From Ditylenchus dipsaci (Eukaryota; Nematoda; Chromadorea; Rhabditida; Anguinidae), in contig SADC01000427.1 of the NCBI GenBank assembly GCA_004194705.1, forward strand, positions 1 through 64,000: 64,000 nucleotides of DNA. The letters run 5' to 3'. The notes under the pieces were generated by a model. It was not told the DNA's origin, made no database searches, and saw nothing but the letters and a program-made list of their open reading frames with translations. Shown here piece by piece: positions 1-10,558 of this stretch. The stretch's first letter is position 1, and every line of letters starts with the position of its first letter. The position numbers were made by a program, and so were the translations under genes.

Positions 1-1690
1 AGCGAATTTTCGTAAGAAACCTTTTCGTAACAGCGAATTTTTCGTAACAAGCTTTTTCGTAACGCGGTTTCGTAACCATTAGTGATATGTTAAGTTGCTT
101 TTTTTGCTTTTTGATCCTCCTTTGATGTTCTTATAGCTTCTGTGATGTTTTGATCAAAAATAGTCAAGAAAAAAGAAACCAGTCAGAGGGTGGAATCGAA
201 CCACTAAATTTACCCCCAATTTACCCCATCTACTTACCTACTGCATCATAATTCCACTAATGTGAATAGCTATGTAGTAATATAATATATGAATTCTAGC
301 TCGGAGTTTTACCATGCTTTTGGGTATTTCTGCTGGCTCCTAATTGATGAAAATCTGGGGATCAACTAATTATCAAAATTTTCAGTCATATGACCTATGC
401 TTAGCAACTTTTGTGCTCATACAGTTGATAGTCATATAATTAACTGTTCGAAGTGTCAAACAGTGACAGAAAGGCCTAAACAAATGAATCAGATGAAATC
501 CCTGAATTAGAAAAATTGAATAAGAGTGGGAAAAAAATTCGACGCTAACTGGCTTATACCCCCCCCCCCCAAAAAGCTACTTTCTTATACCCCCCCCAAA
601 AATCGGACCTACTGTCATATACCCCCCCCCCCCCAAAACCGACTTTTTGGGAGTGTCTAAAAACCATTTTTATGCAATAATTTTGCCATAAAGGACCAGA
701 AAAGCAGTTAAAAAGGGATTATGGGCTGTATTGGGATGGGAAGGGAATAATACAGGGGCCACTTTTTTTTAGCTGTTCTTTACCATGTTTTTCAACTCGA
801 GCCGTGGCAAATAGACTCTATATGCATTTTATGATCAGTGTACTTCTCGGAATCATGTCTAAGGTATGTGGGTGTTGCGCATCTCAACTCCTCAACTCTC
901 AACCCCGAAGGGGGCGCAGGGGCTTGGGGGCTTGGAGTTGAGATGCGCACACCACATACCTTAGACACAAATCACTCGAAAGCGACTTTGATGCATGAAA
1001 AAACATGCATACCAGAGTTATTTATGCCGGTAGGCCCCAGTATTCAAAACTATGTTCAACATCTTTGATTTTGCGACCGAAAAGGGTTTAACCCCCTCTT
1101 CAGGCCTGGGTCTACGAGCCAGAGCTCAGCCATCCAAAAGTTAAAGAACAACCAAAGGATCCACCCGGCTGATCGGTCTGATCAGCTCGAGTACTTATAC
1201 TTTACGTGCACCACAAGTGGCTGGGTTTTGAAAGCGCTTTTACTGCTTAGAGATTAATACTCTTTGGTACTTACAGGCCCTATAGAAAGTGGCCCCTGTT
1301 TGTCCCTTCCCCTCCCAATACAGCCCTTGAACCCTATTTTAAATTGCTTTTTTGGTCCTTTTATGGCAAAATTATTGCTTAAAAATGTGTTTTGACCAAT
1401 CCTAAAAATCTTGATTTTAGGGGGGGGGGGTATAGCCAGTAGGTCCGAGGAGGGGGGGGGGGGGTATAAGAAAGTAGCTGTTTGGGGGGGGGGGGGTATA
1501 AGCCAGTAGCGCCAAAAATTCGATTATTTCCTCTTACGAAAGAAATTCGTTACGAAAATTCGCTGTTACGAAAAAGTTCTTACGAAAATTCGCTGTTACA
1601 AAAAAGTTTTTACGAATTTTCGCTGTTACGAAACTGTTTCTTACGAAAGTTTCGCTCTTAGGAAATTGTTTTGTTACGAAAGTTCGTACA
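1..1690. mobile_element. Foldback/MULE-like element with minisatellite inverted arms
   Basis: The left arm begins with repeats of CGTAACAGCGAATTTTTCG. The right arm (about 1,531-1,690) carries the same repeats in reverse complement. The inner arm parts also mirror each other: the C runs at 549-636 answer the G runs at 1,420-1,500, and the stretch around 720-775 answers 1,285-1,330. The core (about 780-1,270) has no recognisable gene. The open frames in it are part of a dispersed repeat. The left end may lie outside the window, so no target duplication can be checked. The architecture resembles the better-supported MULE elements further on, but no transposase is present. Confidence 0.6.
820..1080. 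repeat. Dispersed repeat, copy 1
   Basis: This stretch is closely repeated at about 37,395-37,680, including GTACTTCTCGGAATCATG and the later GATGCATGAAAAA segment. It contains an internal inverted repeat: AAGGTATGTGGGTGTTGCGC near 861 mirrors the segment before 965. The open frame from 838 is inside this repeat and is not treated as a gene. Confidence 0.75.
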
Positions 1691-1905
1691 GCCTCGAAAA
1701 CACCAGTGTTGTGCGTTGGCTCGTTTGCGAGCCAGTGGCTCGCGTCTCCTTTAGAGGACGCGAGCTGCTCGCTTGCCAAATAGCTATGTCCGCGAGTCAT
1801 ATGGCTCGCCAAGTTGAAGAACAAAGTGACAAGAGCTTCTTAGCTCGCGAGCCATTTGGCTCCAGTGATGTTCCCTTAGGATTAGTTTAGAGATCAAAAA
1901 TTTAC
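1690..1905. other. Unassigned stretch with GAGC-rich inverted motifs
   Basis: The motif GGCTCGYNNGCGAGCC-like recurs several times between 1,715 and 1,862 in both orientations. No gene is recognised here. It may be part of the outer arm of the preceding element. Confidence 0.4.
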
Positions 1906-2160
1906 AAAAAGGTAATCGATTGTAAATTATTAATTTCTTTCGATTAGTTTTGTGTAATTGTTGTAAATTATTAAATCTTTTGCATTAGTTTAATGTAAAC
2001 GATTGTAAATTTTTGATTCTTTTGATTAGTTTCTTTAATCGATTGTAAACTTATGACTCTTTCGAATAGTTTTATGTAATCGATTGCAAATTTTCGATTC
2101 TTTCGATTAGTTCAAGGTAATCGATTGTAAATTTTTGATTCTTGCGTGTAATCGAAAGAA
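1905..2160. repeat. Tandem repeat, about 50-55 bp unit
   Basis: About five imperfect units share the core TAATCGATTGTAAATT followed by TTTCGATTAGTTT. The array is AT-rich and non-coding. Confidence 0.8.
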
Positions 2161-2259
2161 TAAACTAGCAAAAAAGGATAATAAACTGTTTTTTCTTGAG
2201 TAAAAACCCAATTACTCACAATTTTAGTTTAGAAGAATGGCTTTTTATTTAAATTCACT

Positions 2260-2350
2260 TTTTTATTTTTAGGCCATCCAGGTGAGCATCCACCTGGCCA
2301 GGTGTTACCTTCACCAGGTATTGAAATTGGGGTGTGTAAAATTGCAATTT
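2260..2350. repeat. ATCCAGGTG dispersed repeat copy
   Basis: The segment starts AGGCCATCCAGGTG, has a second CCACCTGG half, then GGTGTGTAAAATTGCAATTT. Related copies are at 38,650-38,770 and, several times over, at 53,280-53,740. The CCAGGTG/CACCTGG halves can pair. Confidence 0.7.
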
Positions 2351-2494
2351 TAATGGGAAATTTCAATAACATACAAAAAAATTATAAGTTACCAAAAATC
2401 CTAATGTGGATGAATCCTTTTAGGCCTTTTTTGATACAAACCTGCATTTTGATGAGTTTTACGGCATAACTGGATCAAATTAGGTTTAGAAACA

Positions 2495-2612
2495 GTTGTA
2501 GGTTTTTTTACTGTAGGCCTTTTTACTGTAGGCTTTTACTGTAGGCATTTTTGCGTAGGCCTATATGCTGTAGGCCTTTTCACTGTAGGCTTTTTTCTGT
2601 AGGCCTTTTTAC
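2495..2612. repeat. Short tandem repeat TGTAGGCCTTTTTAC
   Basis: About seven imperfect units of roughly 14-20 bp with core CTGTAGGCNTTTTTACTG lie in a row. Confidence 0.8.
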
Positions 2613-2774
2613 GCTACTCCGTTTTCAAAATAACTAGAAAAGAAAATGAATTTTTTAAATTTGGTAATATCTAAGGTCGTGTGAGCATTGTACAGGTTTC
2701 GTACGAGTTAGATCGGGATTACAAATAAATGCATTATGATGGATTTATTTGTAAGAACCTCAGACTTTTCTTCT

Positions 2775-2902
2775 GGGGTACAATGCACGAGCGTTGTACG
2801 ACCCTGAAATTGACTTTGAGTGAGCCTCTAAAATATTCTGTTTTTTTAGGTTCGCTCAATGTCAGTTTGAGGGTCGTATAATGCTTGTGCATTGTTCGAA
2901 AA
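2775..2902. repeat. Inverted repeat (hairpin)
   Basis: GTACAATGCACGAGCGTTGT with ACGACCCTGAAATTGAC on the left is mirrored by GTCAGTTTGAGGGTCGT with ATAATGCTTGTGCATTGTTC on the right. It is a small palindromic element with no gene. Confidence 0.65.
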
Positions 2903-3149
2903 ACAGTTCGTCCGTGGCTCTTACTAACCAACTTACTGCAATATTTGTAGCTGCCCAGGAACCTTGTCCAAACCTTCTGAAAAAATTTTCTGTGAGAGAG
3001 ACATGTTCAGGGCTAGATTTAGTGGGTAAGACAGAAGGGCATACACCACACCACTCACTAGCGAAAAATATGAACAACAATGTCAAGTCTTTATTAAGAA
3101 AATAACAAATTAAACAAGAGTATATAATTATTGTCAATTGCAGATTAAG

Positions 3150-6100
3150 TCAAAAAAATATTTCTGCGTTATATATTCTAATCCATTTCAGGCATTCACT
3201 CTGTATCCTATCAAATCGGTCTCTTCTTGAACTCAGCTCACCAGATAATTGCTCGTAGTCAAGTTGCTGGTTGCCCACATGCGCCCTGCAACAATTAGGA
3301 CATTTTTTAAAAAGATGTTCACTAATAAAAACTGACATGTACTGCTGATAGATCTTTCGCCCACGTTCAGCGTATCGATTTGCGATGTAGACCGGAGAAG
3401 GAAGTGAAGTCGGCAGATAGACGATTTGGTGACCATAACAGAGATGGTAAGACATGCTTTGGACCTGTGCAGCTTCATATTGTTCTCATCCAGCAAAATA
3501 GTGTACTTCGGAGTACGTGCAGTACCCTGAGAAGAGCATTCCTAATCCTACTCACATGAACCATTAGCAAATCATACCTGAAGAGCACGATGAGAATTCA
3601 GAAAGAATTCGCAAAAAATTGGATGCACAACTGTATGATCGATGACAACTCCAGGCTGAATATTCTGCACGTCTGGCTTCTGAGTAGGTCGATCTGTAAA
3701 AGTAATTTATAATTAGTAGCTCGAATCAGTTTGAAAAAACAGACCATCTGTTGAAGAATCGGACCTCCTGCAATTTGTTGACAGAAATGACGTAAGCTTA
3801 ACCTGGTCACACCCCAGCTGACGAAAAGCATACTTAACAAGCGGCACCTCGTACTCCACAACCTGAACACAAAAGAAGATGAGAATGTATGAATGTTATT
3901 GCAATCACCATTTGGAATTGTCCCTCGCTACATCCGCCTCTATAAATGATGACTCTCTCAGAAAAAGCACCCTTGCCTGATGGAACATATTTGTGCAGCG
4001 CTTAACAATCGACGCAATCACATCAACTTTTTCTTCACGCTGTGGCTGCTACAAAAAAAGTTTTGGTAACAGGTCCATCGTATTTATAAAGACTCACTTG
4101 GAAGACAAAGTCTCCGACAAAAATCGAAACTTCCACTTGGTCCGACATTAGCAGAAAACCCGACAACAGTAGGAGCAGGATAATAGTCTTGCTGCCTTCG
4201 GCAACTTCCTTTTGGGGTAACTCTTCCTTTGCATCTTGAAACCACCACCTGGATGACTGCTTCCAATCCCAATATATAGCGTGTTCTTGTTTAAGCATCC
4301 TTGGCCCTAAATAAATAAATAATAACAAAAGTCTTCCAAAACAGCGTGTTACGAAACCTCGAGTAGTCATTTGAAGCGAGTAATTGAGCCCGCCAAATTT
4401 AACATTCGTCTTATTCACTGAAATGGACGGCAAAGAGATCCAAAATAATCGAAACAAAAAATAAAAGCTTACCGATGTTTTCATTAGTTAGATGCTGACT
4501 CTTCTTTACAACGTTGTTCATGGTTCCAAAGCGAAGACACTGGGACACAATTTGGTAGCGCTGTTCGGCAAACTTCACTCCGCTGCAAAGAAAAGGGCTA
4601 ATAATATTGCAAATAATGGCATCCGAAAATAATCACCGTGAGCATCGTCATCAGAATCCCCATGAACGGCAAACACAACTCAAACTGTTTTCCCGTGAAT
4701 ACTTGAAACTCCTCGATATCCTGAAAAGCATTTTGAACACACGTAAAATACAAATTCACAACTCACAGCAAATGAAGAACCGTAGAGACCAGTTTCATTC
4801 GGATATTCGATGGTGATACCTCGCATCTTGCACTGCCGAACATACATATCAAGGAACTTTCTAGAAACGTTAACGGTCGACTGGACGATAAAAACATTTC
4901 ACTCACTGAAAGAATCCCTATCGAAGTGCTGATGATCACGACCGCTCAAAAAAGCATAAGCTGCCCATCTGCCACATCCAGTTGGTACAATGTACCTTTC
5001 GCCCTTCCAAGTGAATCTAGGTCCGACATGCACTGTCCTCTGATTGGCGAATTCGATAGTAGGTGCGGCAATTGTATCAGCCTTCTGCAAACAAAATTTA
5101 TTAGCAAGAAAGCACCATGAGAATAAAGCCTACCAATTCAATAGGAAATTCCAAGACTTTGATGTCAGCTGTTTTCAGTGCATCAGCGTTCCATAAATTC
5201 AAAGACGTCGCTGTTTTCATGTTTTGTCCAATCAAGACAGCTGGAGGAATTGCACATTTCTAAAAAAGACCAAAATAACGTCACAGAGATTCATTGATTG
5301 ACAAAACCTAATGGAGATCTGTGTCATGGCTGGAGTCTGCTGCTCTGTCTTGACTCGCTGATTTTCACAAACAAAGCATAGTTCCATTGGGAAGTAGAGA
5401 ACAGCACCCCTACGACCCTTGCACTCAATCAATGGAGCTGTCGGCGCACTAAAAATCATTGAAATCCGACGCCACAGCGCTTCATGACAAACTCACGTCA
5501 ATGCTAACTTGTATTGTCGCTGAAAATACTGCTCAATTGTCATTTCTTCTTCACCGACAGTGATCGTCTGACTTCTGGCTGACCCTTAGCGACCTTCATA
5601 ATACAAAAACGCTGAATGTTCTTCCCATGCACAGTTTGAACCCAGAGACCTTGAAAAGCAAGTAAAGTCAAGATTGAAGATAATAAAGAAACAAACCTCT
5701 CAAAAAACTATCCAACTTAGCGCGATCTGGCTCTCGGAAGCGATTCAAATCGTTTGGAGAAATGTAAGCGATGGCCTTTTTCAGGAGTGGGATTTCAGAG
5801 TGAAATGGCGTTTTTTTAGCTGAATAAAGTAATATAAAAGCACCGACAAAATTTTGCAAGAATGCTAACTCTGCACAACTACTCCCATACTGCGACCATT
5901 TTCGGAAGGACCCTCGATGAATCTTACAGCCTTGTTAGCTCCAATGGCCAGATAGCTTTGAGTGTCAGTAAATTGAGCCGCGTCTTCCTCACCGAAACCA
6001 TGTTTTGCATGATCCATTAAGAAGCTCAATTTGTGGAGAAGTCACATGTTCTTCTCTAGAAATGTAGTATGTGAAAATTCAGCCAAGATGGACATAAAAC

Positions 6101-6943
6101 AAAAGATTACGGCGTAAACATGGCGTGCTGACTGGTGGGCAATGTCCAAAAGCTGAGCCAAAGAATGATCGCACAGCGCCAGTCCTCCGAGAGACCGCTA
6201 AGATCGCCGAGTGTAACTTGGAAGCCCCTCCTCAACCTTTCGAATGTGCACTTCGTATCGGGCAAAGTTTTCGTGATCCCTCTCGTTCGGCAATTCTGCG
6301 ATTTCCACCACAAGCTTTTCTAAAAACGGAAATATTGTAAGAGTAGACATACTAAGGAAAAACAAGTGAAACTTACGTCATCTTCCAAGCGATCAAAGAA
6401 AAAAGGATGGACTGCAGATCGAAGTAGAGACTTGCTTCCCAGAAGGTAATCATTGGGACGGTTCATCAGACATTGAAAACATTTCGTGCGCGCTTGCGAC
6501 GGTCGGACTTCTGGTAGCTGTAAACAGTTGCAGCGTCAGGGATTAAAAGTTTGAATCTTTGAATACTTACTCTCCGGACAACTGAGGAGACAGTTCTCTC
6601 ACAAACTCAGTTTGATCTCTGGTAATGATGACACCGAAAATTGTGACCTGATAGCGATAAAAGACAACGTTCGTATTCATAACCATGCCGTAAACATTTG
6701 TGACAAGCTGCACTTGACCACGATGAGCTTCTCCAACCTTCGGAGGCATCTGAGTTGTGCCGGCTTCAAGCTGATAAGTCTTTAAAAATTCCTCGGCTTC
6801 TTGCTTCAAAATGGTACTCATGCGCAACTGCGGCTGTTCGGTAATCTTCAAAGACTGCAAGTCTCTGAAAAAAGTAAGGTCATAATAAGAAGCTTACAGA
6901 TATAAGTAATCCTCTCCATACCTACGAGATTAGGCTGCGCCAT
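3150..6943 (-). CDS. Argonaute, slicer-dead, WAGO-like (multi-exon)
   Basis: This gene encodes a small-RNA-binding Argonaute that would act in RNA silencing. The likely start is the ATG at 6,943-6,941 (MAQPNLV). Domains in order are the N domain (6,567-6,860, VQLVTNVYGMVMNTNVVFYR), linker, PAZ (about 5,230-5,560, PLIECKGRRGAVLYFPMEL then NQRVKTEQQTPAMTQ), MID, and PIWI (about 3,150-4,480). All three catalytic positions appear changed. The usual DVTHP aspartate falls in YIGIGSSHPGG (4,240-4,280). RDGVSEGQF reads YRGGCSEGQF (3,908-3,945). The YYAH histidine is Asn in VYIANRYAERGR (3,365-3,400). The protein should therefore bind guides without cutting, as is usual for WAGO proteins. Introns are mostly 45-60 nt. 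Frame slips are visible near 3,468, 3,795 and 4,150, so it could be a pseudogene, but spliced conservation argues for assembly error. The C-terminus is unclear. Confidence 0.9.
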
Positions 6944-6949
6944 TTTGGG

Positions 6950-7115
6950 AACAATTCAAGTTTCCCAAATTCCACAATTCGAGCGATATAGAGCGATAGA
7001 GCGACAAAGCGGAACGAAAGCTAAAAGAGGTTTATAAAAAGTTTCTTGTATAAACAAAATTTAAAAAGCTAGGCGCCGGCGTAAAGTTGTACAAATGTTA
7101 GCTGGTTGTAATAAA
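6950..7115. other. Upstream region of the Argonaute gene
   Basis: No gene is seen. This interval would hold the promoter and 5' leader of the minus-strand Argonaute. No core promoter motif is convincing. Confidence 0.3.
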
Positions 7116-7646
7116 TGCAGTCGAGTCTCGATATAGTGGCACTTCCATATAGTGGCACCCTCGCTATAGTGGCACTCTAAGCCGCATTTGGCTGGCCGGT
7201 AAAGGAAATAGAGAAAGTTTACTCCCGCTATAGTGGGACTTCGTTATAGTGGGACTTCGTTATAGTGCACCCTCGATATATATGGCACCTTGGTGTCGGC
7301 TAGTTTGGTTTCGGCTATAAGGAAATGACTAGAGTGGTACCTCGAATCGATAAGTGGCAACCTCCATATAGTGGAAAATTTCAATTATTGTCTGCATATC
7401 AGTTATGAAAATTCCGAAAAGCGCAAAGCTATCTCTCTGAAAGTAAAGAAGGCGGTCATGAGGTCGTGCAGAGGGCGGGGTGATTATGGACAATTGAGTA
7501 TAGTTTAGGAGGGTGATCTATTATTTGTTGAATGAATTTGATTAAATGTCTTGGATATAGTGGCACTCTCGCTATAGTGGTACCCTCGATACAGTGGCAC
7601 CTGATGGTCAGTCCGAGGGGTGCCACTATATCGAGACTCGAATGTA
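7116..7646. mobile_element. Pogo/mariner-like MITE with TAGTGGCAC repeats
   Basis: The left end TGCAGTCGAGTCTCGATATA is mirrored by TATATCGAGACTCGAATGTA at the right end. Subterminal repeats of CTATAGTGGCAC occur on both sides. CAGTCGAG-type ends next to TA are typical of pogo/Tigger-like elements. No transposase is present. Confidence 0.8.
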
Positions 7647-7649
7647 TTA

Positions 7650-7984
7650 GATAGAGCGGGGCCGATGCACACTTATTCATTCTGGTTTAGCCAGAAACAG
7701 GACTGAAAATTTGAACAGTTCACAGCCGGAGCAGAAAAATTAAATTAAAGCCACACTGAAACACCCGACCAATAATTTGGCTCAACATATTTTCCAAAAA
7801 ACAGCTCAAAATTCAGATTTACAAAAAAAGGTGAGGGCGAAATCGACCAAATCAAATGGATTTAATGCTTGTCAACTAAAATCTTAGCTATAACTTTGGC
7901 TGCTTGTTTGGTTACTGATTTTTTTTGTCTTTCAAGGAAGATTGGGTGGTTTAAAATCGTGCGAATTTTGAATCGACATGTGTG
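7650..7984. other. Intergenic, nothing recognised
   Basis: AT-rich sequence with no conserved reading frame and no clear repeat. Confidence 0.3.
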
Positions 7985-7991
7985 TTATAAA

Positions 7992-8228
7992 TAGGGTTGG
8001 TTGATAATATTCCCGGTTTTATTCCCGGTCGAATTTTAGATTCGGACCGAAAATCGGTCCGAATCTTTTTGGTGTGTTTTTTTAGCGATTTTTGATCGAT
8101 TTTTTATGATTAAAAAATAAATTTAGTTATTTGGAGATGAAAGATTCGGACCTAATCGGGCCGGAAATAAAGATTAAGACCAGGAATATTCCCGAGAAAA
8201 GATTCGGACCGGTCTTATTCCAACCCCA
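7992..8228. mobile_element. hAT-like MITE with 8-bp target duplication
   Basis: The ends TAGGGTTGG and CCAACCCCA are imperfect inverted repeats, followed inward by ATTCCCGG/GATTCGGACC motifs in both orientations. The 8-bp GTTATAAA is duplicated exactly at 7,984-7,991 and 8,229-8,236. An 8-bp duplication with TAGGG ends is the hallmark of hAT transposition. Confidence 0.85.
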
Positions 8229-8414
8229 GTTATAAACAGGGACCCTGAATGCATATTTTTCTGCTGATATGCAAGCAAGAGTTTATGCACGAAAAACGCA
8301 CTTTCAGCCTTGGTTGCGCACTTTTTTCGTGCTATTATGCAGCATGTTTTCATTTTAGTGCATAATTCGCAATTTCAGCTCATATTTTTTGCATGTTGTG
8401 GAGAATATCAGAAT

Positions 8415-8602
8415 CGGGCCATTGCCGCCTGTTTGAATTTTCCCCGCCAATTCAAATTCTTTGCATAATTATTCAACTTCTGTAAGTTTTTTCAACTTGG
8501 TTTCTAACAAAACATAGGCTAGAAATCAAACGAAAATAAATCCAACGAATAAAAAATTTGAATTGGCGGGGGACAACCGTTGTCGGAGACGGCAATGGCC
8601 CG
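8415..8602. mobile_element. Palindromic MITE (GGCCATTGCCG ends)
   Basis: CGGGCCATTGCCGCC at the left is mirrored by GACGGCAATGGCCCG at the right. Inside, CCGCCAATTCAAATT is mirrored by AATTTGAATTGGCGGG. The internal stretch with CTTGGTTTCTAACAAAA recurs at 37,350 and 40,560, which links the elements. Confidence 0.75.
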
Positions 8603-8629
8603 GTGAACACTTATTTTCGTCCTAAATCA

Positions 8630-8702
8630 TTTCCGCCAACTCATTTCCGCCAACCTTATTTCCGCCAACCTCATTTCCGCCAACCTTATTTCCGCCACTT
8701 TT
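8630..8702. repeat. Tandem repeat TTTCCGCCAACCTYA
   Basis: Five 15-16 bp units of ATTTCCGCCAACCTC or CTT lie in a row. Confidence 0.85.
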
Positions 8703-8809
8703 TAAGAAAGCTCTAAGATAACAATTTTGAATTACCAAATATCTCGTTTTTTTTCATTTGTGTACTCCATTGTTGCGTTGCTGCTTTTCATAGCTATATT
8801 TTTCTTGGT

Positions 8810-9530
8810 ATGTTAATCATTTACACGAGTAAGGAGAAACTGCTTGTGATGTGCAACGGTTTTGAAATGCGTAAGAGCTATGCAATTTTGACGAAGACAA
8901 TTCAAAGCTGGCGTTGCGTTCGAATCTGTGGTGGTAAGGCGACTCCTAAATACAGCTCAACTGATAATTTGACGCAAATAGAGTCCACACGTGTCGTAGA
9001 AGTCAAAGCACTTTCCAGGTATGCGATTAGTTACATTGTTTCTCATGCCAAATATCTTGAGATACGTCAACGCATAGTGCAAGTAAAAGAAGAAGCAGCT
9101 CGAAGTATTGGAATGAGGTCTGGTCTCATTGTGGAAGCTAAGTCCAATCTCTTGGATGAACAACTCCTATTTTTAGATGGTTCATCGAACACGCCAACCA
9201 ATTGGTTCTAGGTTGTCAATGTTGAAACGGGCGTGATTTCTGGAGAAATACGCATTAGAAAGAGGCTTCAATGAGGTGGATGCGATGAAATGATTTGCTT
9301 ACAGCCCCTTCAGCTCTCTCAATCTTATATTTCTCGGGTATGGACTGGTTAAAATTTTTAGGACATTCCAGTACAGACAAACACGTTTGATTGCGGAGTA
9401 TATGTCTGCCGATTTGCCGAGAGTGTTTCCCGACGTGGAAGGTTGAATTCTCTCTCAGGCCGAAATGGAATCTACTCGAAATAACATGTTCAAAAAATTA
9501 TCGCCGGAAAATTTTCATGTATACTAACTT
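8810..9530 (+). pseudogene. Transposon remnant: FLYWCH-like part and Ulp1-type protease part
   Basis: The frame at 8,810-9,211 resembles a FLYWCH-type zinc-finger region found in MULE transposases. It has a hydrophobic start, CNGFEMRKSY, then SWRCVRICGGKATPKY, and a charged helical tail. About 150 nt further on, 9,363-9,450 encodes DIPVQTNTFDCGVYVCRFAE, a good match to the C-terminal catalytic block (Gln ... Asp-Cys-Gly) of Ulp1/SENP C48 cysteine peptidases. Some MULEs carry such a protease. The two parts are in different frames with stops between, so the element is broken. The protease match is more secure than the FLYWCH match. Confidence 0.55.
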
Positions 9531-9539
9531 TCTTTGCCT

Positions 9540-10555
9540 GTTATTGCTCACTTTATGCGTGTTGTAGAAAGTTGGTTTATTGAAGGAAATAAAATTTATC
9601 GGAACTCATATACAAAGGTTTCTGTGTTCAATCACCGTGAAGTACGGCATTTCACCCTATGTTAATTCACATTACGTTGCTACTTAACAAAATTAGAAAA
9701 AAACCATTTTGAAATAAAAATAAAATTCTTACTAAAAATTACTAATTAAGAATTAATTAATCCATGCGTAGGTACTTAGACGGATCGATAACAGAGCAGG
9801 AAAAAAAGTTGTCGGTTAACCAAGTGGTAGACCACTTCGTAAACCTGGATGTTAACTTGATGCAGCCTTTCATGTTTTTCGGCCTCAAGGCATTTTTATG
9901 TACTGATTTTCTTTTAGTTTTATGTAGTAAACTGTTTGATGAATACCCTACAAACTTGATGAATACCCTACAAAACGGCATTTCACTACCGTCACACTAT
10001 CTTTAGGATGGTTGATTAATATAAAACAGGTCTTTTTAAAAAGTCATACAAAATCTGAATAACTTATACAAATTTTTGTATGACTTTGGTATTATGTATT
10101 TTCTGCAACCATCATTAAAAGGCATAACAGTGGCTTTCGAATGAGAGACAAATGACTTCTTTGTCTGTTCAAAATGCTCATCAAATACGCGAAGCAAATG
10201 GTCAAAATAAAATAAACACTCTCTTATTTTTTAATTAATTTTGAGATCGCGGAGATCTGACTCAAGCTGATTTTTTTTAAATGTTACTGTTTTTGTTTAT
10301 TTAATTCCACTGTGTTTTACAATCACAAATATACAATTAAAACTTTATCAGGCCACCAATAGTTTTGTTAACAAATAGATTAGCAAAATAAAAAAATCTA
10401 TAACATTTTTTCAATTTCAAAACGAAAGTAAACAATACAAGTTAATTATCCACGTTTTAAGCACACATAAATATTGCAAAATACAACATAAACCACCAAG
10501 TCTACTAAGCGATAATTTAGGTTAAGAGTAGACCAGACAATTGAAATTTTGGGTT
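9540..10555. other. AT-rich intergenic, nothing recognised
   Basis: No conserved frame is seen. A 22-bp direct repeat (GATGAATACCCTACAAA) occurs twice near 9,940-9,975. Confidence 0.3.
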
Positions 10556-10558
10556 TAT

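Noticed and set aside
180..240. tRNA gene on the minus strand
   Set aside because: A B-box-like GGTTCGATTCC is present, but no A box or cloverleaf can be formed.
838..1068. Plus-strand open frame of 76 codons
   Set aside because: It lies in a dispersed repeat with a second, frame-broken copy at 37.4 kb.
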